Source: Bin5 sp965220715
GTDB lineage: Bacteria > Chloroflexota > Anaerolineae > Caldilineales > Caldilineaceae
Direction: 5' to 3'
Assembly: GCA_965220715.1 (NCBI GenBank)
Contig: OZ244843.1
Span: 4,030,001-4,094,000, forward strand
DNA length: 64,000 bases
Shown: positions 17,229 to 25,603 of the stretch, one piece after another
Layout: each line of letters opens with the position of its first letter
Numbering within the stretch: position 1 is the first letter of the stretch
Translations under genes and position numbers: made by a program
Notes under the pieces: model-generated
Told to the model about the DNA's origin: nothing
The model's database searches: none
Seen by the model: the letters and a program-made list of their open reading frames with translations, nothing else

Positions 17229-18098
17229 TTAGCTCGATGCTTGCTGGCGCTTTCGTTCCGATCGGAATGCCTGAATCAGGTTGGCCGCATAGGCGTCGTG
17301 CCCCATGAGCAGGTCAGCGGCGTAGATTGCGTGCCGGATTTCGGCCTCAAGCGGATTGGTGATCGCCGAGTTCAGGCCTGCGGCGATCGCCATGGACAGG
17401 AACGCTGCGTTTACGGTCGGCCGCCACGGCAGACCGAAGGAGATGTTGCTGGCGCCGCATGTCATGTTGACACCCAGACTTTCGCGGATGATGCGGATAG
17501 TCTCCAGTGTGATCAGGGCGGCATTGTCATCGGCGCTGACAGTGAGGGCCAGCGGGTCGATCACCACGTCCTCGGCCGGAATGCCGTGGTCTGCGGCGCG
17601 CTCGACTATGCGTGTGGCGATGCGCAGCCGCTCCTGCGGGTCGCTGGAGATGCCGGTATCGTCATTGGCAACGCCGACGACGGCCGCGCCATATTTCTTG
17701 ACAAGCGGTAGTACCGTTTCCAGCCGCTCATCCTCGTAGGTTACTGAATTGACGAGGGCCTTGCCTTCGTAGGCGGCGAGACCCTCCTCCAGCGCTTCGA
17801 CCACCGAAGAATCGATCGAAATCGGCACGTCCACGGTCTGTTGCACGGCTTGGATGGCTTGACTGAGAATTTCCGGCTCGACGCCGTCGACAGGTACGCC
17901 GGCGTTGATGTCGAGAACATGCGCGTGCGCGTCAACCTGCCGGCGCGCATCGCGGCAGACCATGCTCATGTTGCGGTCGATCATCTGCTTGGTCAGGATT
18001 TTGCGGCCGGTGGGGTTGATGCGTTCGCCTATGATAACAAAGGGGTGTTCGGGACCGATAACGACAGTTTTCTTTGCGGAGGAAATCACGGTGTTCAT
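17229..18098 (-). CDS. Methyltetrahydrofolate:corrinoid methyltransferase-like (pterin-binding domain)
   Basis: 289-residue TIM barrel of the pterin-binding family (MetH domain / AcsE / MtvA type). GERINPTGRK near residue 24 starts the pterin-binding region, followed by DINAGVPVDG, ISIDSSVVEALEEGL, NSVTYEDER, and CGASNISFGLPWRPT, as in methyl-H4folate corrinoid methyltransferases. It would move a methyl group between the corrinoid protein and tetrahydrofolate. It starts 6 bases after the corrinoid-protein gene and is followed by the activator gene, so the four genes look co-transcribed. A dihydropteroate synthase role is unlikely given this context. Confidence 0.9.
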   Translation of the reverse strand: MNTVISSAKKTVVIGPEHPFVIIGERINPTGRKILTKQMIDRNMSMVCRDARRQVDAHAHVLDINAGVPVDGVEPEILSQAIQAVQQTVDVPISIDSSVVEALEEGLAAYEGKALVNSVTYEDERLETVLPLVKKYGAAVVGVANDDTGISSDPQERLRIATRIVERAADHGIPAEDVVIDPLALTVSADDNAALITLETIRIIRESLGVNMTCGASNISFGLPWRPTVNAAFLSMAIAAGLNSAITNPLEAEIRHAIYAADLLMGHDAYAANLIQAFRSERKRQQASS

Positions 18099-18104
18099 TT
18101 CTGG

Positions 18105-18863
18105 CTACTCGTCATGTGATCCGGCTTTGACCATGAGTTCCTCGACAGCTTGCACAGCGCTGGCCAGGGCTGAAGTGTCTTCGCCGGCATTGCCCCCCAT
18201 GGTGATGTCATACCCCATTTCGACCATAAGTTTTTTGGCCAGACGCACGGCGGCGCTGGCATCAGTCGCGAAGCCGTCGGCGCCAACGCTGTCGGCGTAC
18301 TCCTGCGTCACCGGCGCGCCGCCCACCATCACCCTGACCGAGTCTCGCAATCCGGCCTCGGTCAACGCGGCCAGATTCGACTTGAAGAAGGGCATTGTCG
18401 TAGTCAGAAAGGCGGAGAAGCCCAGAAGCTGGGGCTGATGTTCCTGTACTGCGGCGACGACATCTTCCGGCTTGACGTTGACGCCCAAGTCGACGATGTC
18501 GAAGCCCTCGCCCTCAAGCATGATATTGCATAGGTTCTTGCCAATATCGTGGACATCGCCCTTGACGGTCAACATAACGACCTTGCCAATCGGCTCGGCG
18601 CCTTTGTCGACCAGCAGCGGGCGCAACAGGGCCATGGCTCCTTGCATGGCCCGCGCCGCAACCAGCATTTCGGGCACAAAGTATTCGCCGATCTCGAACA
18701 GACGGCCAACTTCTTGCAAAGAAGGAATGAGCGCGCCGAAGAGGATGTCCAGGGGATCCATCCCCATTTCAATACCCTCTTCCGTGAGCTCGACCACCTC
18801 CCGCGCCTCACCGACTAAAGTGTGCTCGTACAGCCCTTTTTTGATTTCTTCTTCACGACTCAT
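18105..18863 (-). CDS. Corrinoid-binding methyl-carrier protein (MtaC/MtbC-like)
   Basis: 252-residue methyl carrier with an N-terminal helical cap (about 1-90) and a B12-binding Rossmann domain. The cobalt-ligand motif is GDVHDIGKN at about 101-109, followed by GFSAFLTTTM and GGAPVTQEYADSVGADGF. An AGGAG site precedes the ATG at 18863. A C-terminal ~20-residue tail after the B12 domain (GGNAGEDTS onward) is not part of the core. It accepts a methyl group from a substrate-specific methyltransferase, which is not encoded here, and passes it to the UroD-type or pterin-type partner. Confidence 0.93.
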   Translation of the reverse strand: MSREEEIKKGLYEHTLVGEAREVVELTEEGIEMGMDPLDILFGALIPSLQEVGRLFEIGEYFVPEMLVAARAMQGAMALLRPLLVDKGAEPIGKVVMLTVKGDVHDIGKNLCNIMLEGEGFDIVDLGVNVKPEDVVAAVQEHQPQLLGFSAFLTTTMPFFKSNLAALTEAGLRDSVRVMVGGAPVTQEYADSVGADGFATDASAAVRLAKKLMVEMGYDITMGGNAGEDTSALASAVQAVEELMVKAGSHDE

Positions 18864-18875
18864 TGTAAGGCGCTC

Positions 18876-19904
18876 CTATTGGTAGCGATTGTCTTTGCAG
18901 GTCTCCACGATCGCCTGTAGGTTGGCGAGCGGCGCCTGAAGCGGAACGGCGCATTCGGGTGCAATAATATCTACACCGGCGTCGATTGCGGCTTGTGCTT
19001 CGGCGCGTGCCTCCTCCGGGCCGCGGGAATACAAGGTGATTGGGTTGTTGACGTTGCCCGTCAGCTTCATCTTTCCGGCGGCCTTCTCGACCATAAGATC
19101 GGGCGCGTTGGCCGACTCGAAATGGTAGCAGGCAAAGCCGGCCTCGTTAAAATACTCGACCCTGTCCAGCGTCCGCCCGCAACAGTGCAGGATGACGGGC
19201 GCCTCCACCTGCGGCACCAGCTCCTGGTGGTGGGGCAACAGGAAGTCCCGGTACATGGTGTTGCGAACCAAGTCGCCGGTGGCGTGGTCGGCCCAGACGA
19301 TGGCGTCGGCGCCGGCCTCCAACTGGGCCGCGGCAAACAGGAGCGGTACCGGCGCCAAGGTTTCCAACGACTTGCGCACCCGATCCGGGTCCATAATAGT
19401 GTCGAAGAGGAACTCCTGGGTGTTGTAGCAGTGGTAGGATAGGGTCCACGGCCCCATAACCTTCCCCAAAACCATAACCTCGTCGCCAAAGTGCTGTTTG
19501 AGAAGGCGGATGGCATCAATGGCGCACTTGACGTACTTATCTTCCAGGAACGAATCGGGAAAGCCGTCAGGCAGTTTGATCTCTGCATCGCGGTCGGCCC
19601 AGGGCGAATCGGTCGGGTTAGGCATCATGTCGGTGTCAGACCAATCCACCTCACAACCAAGCGCCATTGCCTCCTGGGCGATGCTGAAGATCGGCATTAC
19701 GCTGTCGAATCCCATCACTTCATGCGCGCCGGCGGCGAGTGTCGCCATCGGCTCCGGTTCGACATTTGCATGGGGGAAGTGCGCGCCGGTAATGTCCATC
19801 AATTCGTAGGTGATTACGGACACAATACTGGCTGCCGGCGGTCTGTCCACCGGGTCGCCGTTCAGCCCAGCCAAGAACCGTTGTTTGGGTGTCATCTGTT
19901 CCAT
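18876..19904 (-). CDS. Uroporphyrinogen decarboxylase-family methyltransferase (MtaA/MtbA-like)
   Basis: 342-residue UroD-fold protein. A zinc site like that of MtaA/MtbA methylcobamide methyltransferases is visible: HCC in VILHCCGRTLD (about 235-245) and Cys in IIAPECAVP (about 310-318), whereas true HemE lacks this arrangement. GGGAG precedes the ATG 19904 by about 7 bases. It is the first gene of the corrinoid operon. In bacteria without coenzyme M such proteins demethylate O- or N-methyl compounds or act on the corrinoid directly; the substrate is not readable here. Confidence 0.87.
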   Translation of the reverse strand: MEQMTPKQRFLAGLNGDPVDRPPAASIVSVITYELMDITGAHFPHANVEPEPMATLAAGAHEVMGFDSVMPIFSIAQEAMALGCEVDWSDTDMMPNPTDSPWADRDAEIKLPDGFPDSFLEDKYVKCAIDAIRLLKQHFGDEVMVLGKVMGPWTLSYHCYNTQEFLFDTIMDPDRVRKSLETLAPVPLLFAAAQLEAGADAIVWADHATGDLVRNTMYRDFLLPHHQELVPQVEAPVILHCCGRTLDRVEYFNEAGFACYHFESANAPDLMVEKAAGKMKLTGNVNNPITLYSRGPEEARAEAQAAIDAGVDIIAPECAVPLQAPLANLQAIVETCKDNRYQ

Positions 19905-19941
19905 TGCTTGCTCCCTTTGGCGCTGGTTTCAGATCGGTTCG

Positions 19942-19962
19942 TGCGGCCGCGTTTCGGCCGCA
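19942..19962. other. Perfect hairpin between ldh2-like gene and corrinoid operon
   Basis: TGCGGCCG (19942-19949), loop CGTTT, CGGCCGCA (19955-19962): an 8-bp GC-rich stem. It lies in the 73-base gap upstream of the corrinoid operon and downstream of the Ldh2-like gene, both on the minus strand. There is no T-run on either strand, so an ordinary intrinsic terminator is unlikely; it could be a processing site or regulator-binding palindrome. Confidence 0.5.
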
Positions 19963-19977
19963 GTCTCTGCGCGATGT

Positions 19978-21033
19978 CTACCAACTGTCTGGATCGAGCC
20001 CCAGGATACGCCCCTCCTGGCAGATGGCGGCCCAGGTGGTGTCGTCGATTTCGATACCTTCGGTCTCTTTGCGCTGCGCGCTGCGAAACTCCGGCTCTCC
20101 TGGCGCTAGAATCTCGTTGAAACCAGGCGCGAGACGGCTGGATTTGACGTGCCTGAACAGCGCCTCTACCTCTTCATAGTAGGTAGAAAGCTCGGTGAAA
20201 TGTTCGATGTTGTAGACGGTGAAAAGGACGCCATTGCTCCTCATGGTCCGAGAACCGTCGGCACAACCCTCGCCACTGAGCGTGCCACCCAGCAATTCTA
20301 CTACAAGGCCCAAAGCATAGCCCTTATGTGCAACTACGCCCCCCAAAGGCAAAATAGCACCCGGCGGGTCTGCTCTGAAATCGTTTGGGTCGGTCGTCGG
20401 GTTGCCGTTGGCGTCGATGAGCCAGCCCTCGGGCACATGCTTGCCCTGATTGATGGCGACGCGCACCTTACCTTCGGCCACGACTGAGGTGGTCATGTCG
20501 ACCAGAATCGGGTCGGTTTCGGGGCGGGGCGCGGAAAATGCAATCGGATTGGTGCTGAGACGGCCCTCGAGCCCGCCAAATGGGGCAATCTGATAGCCGA
20601 GATGTCCGGCGTTTACGAACGCCAGGGCGATCAGGTTCCCTTGACGCGCCGCCATCAGTGGATAAGCGCCGGCGCGGCCCACGTGGCTCGTGTTGCGCAA
20701 TGTCACTGTGGCCAGACCGTGTTGGCGGGCCTTGTCTATGGCCAGATTCATTGCGAAAGTTGCGCCGACCTGGCCCAGGGCGCCGCCGGCGTCGACGACA
20801 GCAGTGCTCGGGTAGTCGCGAACTATGGTGGGTGTGGCACGGGGCTGAAAGCGGCCCTCGCGGATGGCGCGCGTGTACTCGTAGTAACGAATGGCGCCAT
20901 GGGAGTCGTGTCCGAAGAGATTGGACTCCACGAGGTGGTCGACCACGGCGTGGGCGTCCTCGGTGGTGCAGCCTGATGCCTCGAACAGTTGATAGCCGAG
21001 TTCGCGCAGAGCAGAAGGTTGGATATTGGGCAT
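19978..21033 (-). CDS. Ldh2/malate-type NAD(P)-dependent oxidoreductase
   Basis: 351-residue member of the malate/L-lactate/ureidoglycolate dehydrogenase (Ldh2) family, which is unrelated to the classical LDH. Family landmarks are VESNLFGHDSHG, a catalytic-site-type NTSHVGRAGAYPLMA, NPIAFSAPRPETDPILVDMTTS, and LPLGGVVAHKGYALGLVVELLGG. The ATG at 21033 is chosen because AGGAG sits four bases upstream; a longer frame to 21087 has an unconserved leader. It reduces or oxidises a 2-keto/2-hydroxy acid, substrate unknown. It lies upstream of the corrinoid operon in the same direction and may be co-expressed. Confidence 0.88.
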   Translation of the reverse strand: MPNIQPSALRELGYQLFEASGCTTEDAHAVVDHLVESNLFGHDSHGAIRYYEYTRAIREGRFQPRATPTIVRDYPSTAVVDAGGALGQVGATFAMNLAIDKARQHGLATVTLRNTSHVGRAGAYPLMAARQGNLIALAFVNAGHLGYQIAPFGGLEGRLSTNPIAFSAPRPETDPILVDMTTSVVAEGKVRVAINQGKHVPEGWLIDANGNPTTDPNDFRADPPGAILPLGGVVAHKGYALGLVVELLGGTLSGEGCADGSRTMRSNGVLFTVYNIEHFTELSTYYEEVEALFRHVKSSRLAPGFNEILAPGEPEFRSAQRKETEGIEIDDTTWAAICQEGRILGLDPDSW

Positions 21034-21104
21034 GATGCTCCTAAATCGAAAAACTGGAATTTGTCTCAGGTAGTGGAGCAAATACAAACTAGAACGAAAG
21101 TCGG

Positions 21105-21779
21105 TCAGATGAAGTGAAGTTCCCGCAGAACCTGGGTCAAATCTGTCCGAAACTTGCGGAAAGCTGGAACTCTTTCGAGGCGATCAAGGTCTATTCTTCG
21201 GGCAAGTGGTTCATATAGCCTACCGATATTACGCTCTCGACGGCGACGGCGAGAGCGACCCTTGAGGGCAATTTTCACGACTTCTCCCAGTTTATCTTTC
21301 GGGTGAGTTATCCTCTCAACTTGGGATGGACTGGTAGGTAGACTCAAATCGTTGAGTGAAATCCTTGTCCCGATAACTGAAATTAGCGTGGCGGGATCTG
21401 CCAACATCCATGATTCGGTCATTCTTACGGGAATAACAGGCACTATTTTGTCACAAACCTTTGCGCCCTCATTAGATGCCTCCAGGGCCCGCCCCATTCC
21501 CGGCTCTATGCGCTCTGACCAGGCGGCTTCGAGAGAACGAGCATCTGCATCTGCGTGTACCAGAAGAAGGTGATGACCGTGCGCGGCCAGAGCTGCATTA
21601 AAGATTTGATCCTCTTGAGTCATGTTTAACCGTGGGTTGATGATCTGTAACTCAGGAACGTCTACGACCGACATACTATTCAGTTGCAAGATTCGACTTG
21701 CTGTGCGTTGCGCAACGCTATTTAGGAATCGATGATCCGTAGATCCCTCGGCAAAAAGCGCCATGACCAAACTCGTCAT
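21105..21779 (-). CDS. TOPRIM-like (DUF4276-type) protein, partner of an AAA ATPase
   Basis: 224-residue protein. The opening ALFAEGSTDHRFL (Glu near residue 11) and LLVHADADAR (near residue 73) give the Glu...DxD pattern of TOPRIM-like DUF4276 proteins, and ESWMLADPATL is another family landmark. Its start overlaps the stop of the upstream AAA ATPase gene by 4 bases (21776-21779), so the two are translated together. A basic RSRRRRRER stretch near residue 177 may contact nucleic acid. This is a second ATPase/TOPRIM pair in the window, unrelated in detail to that at 1482-3142. Confidence 0.75.
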   Translation of the reverse strand: MTSLVMALFAEGSTDHRFLNSVAQRTASRILQLNSMSVVDVPELQIINPRLNMTQEDQIFNAALAAHGHHLLLVHADADARSLEAAWSERIEPGMGRALEASNEGAKVCDKIVPVIPVRMTESWMLADPATLISVIGTRISLNDLSLPTSPSQVERITHPKDKLGEVVKIALKGRSRRRRRERNIGRLYEPLARRIDLDRLERVPAFRKFRTDLTQVLRELHFI

Positions 21780-23209
21780 CGATCTAGAATGTCCGAAAGT
21801 GGTCGGCCACTACCATTTTCAAGTTGCGAAGCCAACCGACGTCGGGCACGGTCGAGGTCGCCGTTCTCCAGGTAGTCTCGCACTTTCCCAAGTGTATAGA
21901 TTCGTTCCTCCTCAGAAAGTGCCAAGAGTTTAGGCTGGATTGGGTCAGGTTTAACCGGAACAATTCGCGTAACTCGCTGAAGGTGGCCGCCGTTCTGAGG
22001 TGCGACACGGGTCGCCATATGGGCAAAAAGAACGTGAGGCAGAATATCTGGGTTGCTAATAAACGCGGGCGAATGCGTATTTGACAGTACCTGGCGCAGG
22101 GGCAATTCTGACTGTTCCGGATCTGAAAAGTCGGTTGCCAAGTCCTGCAACAAATGAGTCATGCTGTTTAAGCGGGAGGGATGAACGCCGTTTTCCGGCT
22201 CCTCGAAGCACAGGAGTCCCTCGTGTTCTGGATCACAATTTAGCGCCATGAGCGCCAACATACGCAACGTGCCGTCAGAGAGAACGCGAGACGAAAAGCG
22301 CCGCCCGTCTTCAGTCTGTGCCCAGATTACATACTGATCCAGCTTCCGATCTTCTTCTACCTCTACTTGCAGAATGCCCGGAACACGATTGGCTAAATCC
22401 AACGAGACTTCGGCCAACAGCATTGGATCTGTGGCCTTCATGCGCGCCAAGACGTTGGGCAGAAATTTCCCATCAGCGGCCAACCTAGTGGGCGCAGTCA
22501 TTGGACTGGGTTGCCGCAGAATTTCGGGATTCAGTTGCAAAAAGCGCCACGCCCGCATCTCCTCAGCCACGGCAAAGGCATGAGGAAACTCCGTGTTTTG
22601 AATTCCACTCAATACAGTCCGCTCTGCTTGCTCTGCTACAACATTTCTCCGACCACCGCTCCCGTCTTGATGCAATGATAGAGTTGGCTTATTCGATTCC
22701 GTGCGGGTGGAGATGAAAGGGGAAGAGCGACCACCAGTCATCTCTGGAATCCAGTCGCCACCTGTCTTTAAGTCATAGCACTTTGTCCAACGATCCTGAT
22801 TGCGAGGAATTGGGGTCAGCGATTCATGATCTACGTAGAGCCGCTGCAAACCGTGGGCATCTTTGCTACGAACAATTTTCAATTCATAACGCATCCGGGG
22901 AAATCTCAATTCCTGGCGGGCGCCCCAGTCATCTTGAACCTGACGATTTACCAACACCTCGACTGCAAGTTGAATTCGGTCTAAGGTCCCGCCATCCGGT
23001 CGGATAGTAAAGAGCTCGCCCACTTCGCCCCGCAGATCCTGAAACGCCGTACGTAGGTCCGAATGGGCTAGCCGACTCAGCAGTTGCAGCGCATCAAATA
23101 AATTGCTCTTGCCCGCCCCATTTGCACCGACGATTACTTGCAATGGTGCAAGATCGACGGAAAATTTCTGGAACGTCTTGAAGCCATCGAGTTCGATTCG
23201 CGTTATCAT
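21776..23209 (-). CDS. AAA family ATPase (SMC/RecF-like, OLD-type)
   Basis: 477-residue ATPase. Walker A is VGANGAGKSN near residues 27-36; LSDGTLRML near 310 is the signature-type motif; LLCFEEPENGVHPSRL near 335 is Walker B with D-loop; SNTHSPAFISN near 375 is the H-loop. The ATG at 23209 follows AAGGAG by 7 bases; a longer frame to 23260 is rejected. The DUF4276-type gene overlaps its 3' end by 4 bases. The pairing of a SMC-like ATPase with a TOPRIM-like protein is typical of candidate defence modules; function here is inferred. Confidence 0.85.
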   Translation of the reverse strand: MITRIELDGFKTFQKFSVDLAPLQVIVGANGAGKSNLFDALQLLSRLAHSDLRTAFQDLRGEVGELFTIRPDGGTLDRIQLAVEVLVNRQVQDDWGARQELRFPRMRYELKIVRSKDAHGLQRLYVDHESLTPIPRNQDRWTKCYDLKTGGDWIPEMTGGRSSPFISTRTESNKPTLSLHQDGSGGRRNVVAEQAERTVLSGIQNTEFPHAFAVAEEMRAWRFLQLNPEILRQPSPMTAPTRLAADGKFLPNVLARMKATDPMLLAEVSLDLANRVPGILQVEVEEDRKLDQYVIWAQTEDGRRFSSRVLSDGTLRMLALMALNCDPEHEGLLCFEEPENGVHPSRLNSMTHLLQDLATDFSDPEQSELPLRQVLSNTHSPAFISNPDILPHVLFAHMATRVAPQNGGHLQRVTRIVPVKPDPIQPKLLALSEEERIYTLGKVRDYLENGDLDRARRRLASQLENGSGRPLSDILDR

Positions 23210-23223
23210 ATCAATCTCCTTCG

Positions 23224-23248
23224 CTGCCAAAAGGCAGTTTCCATTATA
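23224..23248 (-). promoter_or_regulatory. Minus-strand -10 element and leader hairpin of the AAA/TOPRIM pair
   Basis: Reading the minus strand, TATAAT (23248-23243) is followed at once by a short perfect hairpin CTGCC-TTTT-GGCAG (23237-23224), then the AAGGAG site and the ATPase start. No good -35 is visible at the expected distance. The hairpin would sit at the very 5' end of the transcript. Confidence 0.45.
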
Positions 23249-23260
23249 CCACAATTTCAA

Positions 23261-23751
23261 CCGATTCAGATTGTTGGCAGGGTTGAAGGCAAACCTAAGG
23301 GAAGTTGGGCGAGTTAGTGGAAGAAATGGGGAACTGAGTTGAGCAACACTTACATAGTGAAGGCCTTCTCTAATGTGATCGACATGTTCCGCGCCGCGAT
23401 GCGGCCGTTTGTGATATGCAGTTTCAAACGAGCGCCCCGAGGCACCTAAGCAGTGGCAGAAAGGTGCTCACTGTCGCCACGCCGAGCAGCGGAAGCATTA
23501 GTCCGGAGGGCCTTTTCGCCGTCTATGGTTGTGTCACCTATAGCGAGGCTGTAGTAGAATCTATCGCTAAGACGCAAGATGCGACGGAACACTATACGAA
23601 TTCCGGTTGCAGACTACTTTCCCAATGGTCAAGATGATGCAGGATTTCTACGCTCAAGTTTGTCGTGTGCGCGGAAGTGGAAAAACGTTTAGACTGGCAC
23701 ACAGCAGCTTGGTCAGTTGCGAGAACGCCGGTGAGAAAAGGAGGATACATT
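23261..23751. other. Gap without a recognisable gene
   Basis: About 490 bases between the divergent AAA ATPase gene and the HicB-like gene. Several short open frames exist, but none shows a recognised domain, good ribosome binding site or conserved motif. I searched for a HicA toxin (short double-stranded-RNA-binding-like protein with a GSHH-type motif) and did not find one. The region presumably holds the promoters for both directions; AAAGGAGG at 23738-23745 serves the HicB-like gene. Confidence 0.4.
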
Positions 23752-24006
23752 ATGAAAGTCTTGAGTTACAGGGTCTTCCTTAAGAAAGAGCCGGAAGGGG
23801 GATATACAGTCACTGTCCCCACCCTTCCCGGATGTATCACATTGGGCGAGACTATAGAAGAATCGATTGAAATGGCGAAAGAAGCCATTGAGCTTTACAT
23901 TGAGAGCCTCAAGGGGGACGGGGAAGAAATCCCCACTGAAGAAGATATGCTGGAATATACGATGAACGCTCAGGAATCGATCGCAGTGAACTGGCGTAAG
24001 CTATGA
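23752..24006 (+). CDS. HicB-like antitoxin-fold protein (UPF0150), orphan
   Basis: 84-residue protein with the HicB partial-RNase-H fold signature: FLKKEPEGGYTVTVPTLPGC (residues 8-27), then ITLGETIEESIEMAKEAIELYIESL. ATG 23752 follows AAAGGAGG. It lacks the C-terminal helix-turn-helix or ribbon-helix-helix DNA-binding domain of autoregulating HicB antitoxins, and no HicA toxin gene is adjacent. Its stop overlaps the next start (ATGA), tying it to the operon for a membrane zinc-ribbon protein and solute-binding proteins. It is either an orphan antitoxin or a domain used for something else. Confidence 0.85.
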   Translation: MKVLSYRVFLKKEPEGGYTVTVPTLPGCITLGETIEESIEMAKEAIELYIESLKGDGEEIPTEEDMLEYTMNAQESIAVNWRKL

Positions 24007-24350
24007 AAAACACAACATTCACCGCGCCCCGCCAAGGGCTGACCGGCGCCGTTTTTATGATCGGCCTGGCGATCCTTTTCGCCGCGGATTGGATTTGGCC
24101 GGGGATCCTGGTCCTGCTCGGGGTCACGAGCCTGGTCGGGGCTTATGTTGGGCGTACGGAGCCGGACCCTGACGATATCCCTTTGCGAGTGGAGCGGCCG
24201 CTGGGGGATGAGCCGCCGCCAACCATGCGCTATGCGCCGCATTGCGCGTCTTGCGGCGCGGCCACCCCGCAGGAACTTCAGGACGGGTCGACTACCGAGC
24301 CGAACGCGGTATGCGGCTTCTGCGGCTCCCCGCTTGCCCATGAACAATGA
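24003..24350 (+). CDS. Small membrane protein with C-terminal zinc ribbon
   Basis: 115 residues. Two hydrophobic segments (about 14-29 and 31-48) form a helical hairpin; a linker of acidic/proline-rich sequence follows; the C-terminus holds two CxxC pairs, CASC near 80 and CGFC near 104, a zinc-ribbon arrangement. It is translationally coupled on both sides: its ATG overlaps the HicB stop and its stop overlaps the next ATG, each by 4 bases. I do not recognise a named family. The conserved coupling suggests it works with the solute-binding proteins, perhaps as a membrane anchor or sensor. Confidence 0.72.
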   Translation: MKNTTFTAPRQGLTGAVFMIGLAILFAADWIWPGILVLLGVTSLVGAYVGRTEPDPDDIPLRVERPLGDEPPPTMRYAPHCASCGAATPQELQDGSTTEPNAVCGFCGSPLAHEQ

Positions 24351-25603
24351 ATCGCACGCGTGTTTTCGTTGTCGCAGTCCTGTCGGCAGCGGCCCTGCTC
24401 GTGGTTGGGACACTGGTGTGGCGCACGATCAGCGGCGACTCAGCCGGCTTTAGCCTGGCTGCCAGCCGCCAGCAGATGGTGCGAATAACTGTGATCACAG
24501 CCCTGCCGGTGGAGCCCTGGGTGCGGGCCGCGGCCGAGGAGTTCAATGCGAACGGGAACAGTAAGGATGGCGCGTCGATTGAAGTTGAAGTCATTCCCAT
24601 GGACGGCTTGATTGCGCTGGGCAAGTGGGAACGGAACGATTTCGGCGCTCTGCCAACCGACATGCGTCGGGAAGACCTGCCCACAGGAGAAGGCGCCGAC
24701 CTGAACTCATTTCCCACCGCCTGGATAGCGGACAGCCGTTACCTCGTGGACTTGGCCAATGTCGCCAACAGAAACAGACTGGGCCGGGATCTGTTCCTGA
24801 GCGACGGGCAATACCGTGTCCGTCCACTAGCTAAGACCCTTCTCACATGGGGCTTGTTTCGCAGCCGTGGTGTTGCTTTGCTCGAAAACGTGGGCCCTAT
24901 CTCCTGGTCCACAGTCCACAAGGCGGCCGTCGCGCCGACGGGCTGGAAAGAACTGGGCGGCGATCCCTCTTGGGGTAATTTCAAGTTTGCCGTTGCCGCG
25001 CCTGGCAAAAGTGTAGGCGGCCTGGCGGCCATACTCACTGCCGCCGGAGAATACTACGACCGAAACGACGTAACTGTTGAAGAGGTAGCTGATCCGAAAT
25101 TCGGGACCTGGCTAGCGGAGGTTATGGGAGCGGCGACTAATGTGAGCGGTGACAGAGCAAGCGCTGCCGGAAATGTCGCCCAGTTCGGTTTCACGGCCGG
25201 CGATGGGGGGCAGTTCCTGGAAAGCGAACTGCTGGGCAACATGGAAGGTATCCGAACCCGCTGGCAGGAACCGATGATCATTCACTATCCGAAGTGGACA
25301 ACCTGGTTCGACTTTCCCTTCGCGATCTGGGTAGGCCCCGAGACGTCGGCCTTGCAGAAAAACGCCGCATTGGAGTTTCAACGATTTCTGCTTAGCGAAC
25401 CACAGCAGCGCAAGGCGCTTTCATTCGGCCTGCGTCCAGCCGACCCCAGCTTGGCTGTCGACGACACGGACGACAGCCTCTTCGTGCGCTGGCAGAGCTT
25501 GGGTGTAAGAAATGAGATCCAGCGGACAGATGTGATGCAACCTCCGAATCGGAACCTTCTGCCTGTACTCTGGAGTTGGCAGGACATGAATGAAGCGCCA
25601 TGA
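24347..25603 (+). CDS. Membrane-anchored extracellular solute-binding-like protein
   Basis: 418 residues. An N-terminal membrane segment (VFVVAVLSAAALLVVGTLVW, about 6-25) with no lipobox implies an anchored or secreted protein. The body resembles bacterial type 1/type 2 extracellular solute-binding proteins: VEPWVRAAAEEFN near the start, a central WKELGGDPSWGNFKFAVAAP, and FQRFLLSEPQQRKALSFGLRP near the end. The next protein shares the same C-terminal pattern (FLLEEESQLALLKAGFRP), so the two are paralogues. No permease or ATPase gene accompanies them, which argues against a simple ABC importer. Confidence 0.72.
   Translation: MNRTRVFVVAVLSAAALLVVGTLVWRTISGDSAGFSLAASRQQMVRITVITALPVEPWVRAAAEEFNANGNSKDGASIEVEVIPMDGLIALGKWERNDFGALPTDMRREDLPTGEGADLNSFPTAWIADSRYLVDLANVANRNRLGRDLFLSDGQYRVRPLAKTLLTWGLFRSRGVALLENVGPISWSTVHKAAVAPTGWKELGGDPSWGNFKFAVAAPGKSVGGLAAILTAAGEYYDRNDVTVEEVADPKFGTWLAEVMGAATNVSGDRASAAGNVAQFGFTAGDGGQFLESELLGNMEGIRTRWQEPMIIHYPKWTTWFDFPFAIWVGPETSALQKNAALEFQRFLLSEPQQRKALSFGLRPADPSLAVDDTDDSLFVRWQSLGVRNEIQRTDVMQPPNRNLLPVLWSWQDMNEAP

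Noticed and set aside
19905..19977. Cobalamin riboswitch before the corrinoid operon
   Set aside because: The gap is too short (73 bases) and lacks the conserved B12-box; only a simple hairpin is present.
23416..23637. Possible HicA toxin or other small gene upstream of the HicB-like gene
   Set aside because: No GSHH-type or double-stranded-RNA-binding motif, no ribosome binding site, and unconserved-looking composition.
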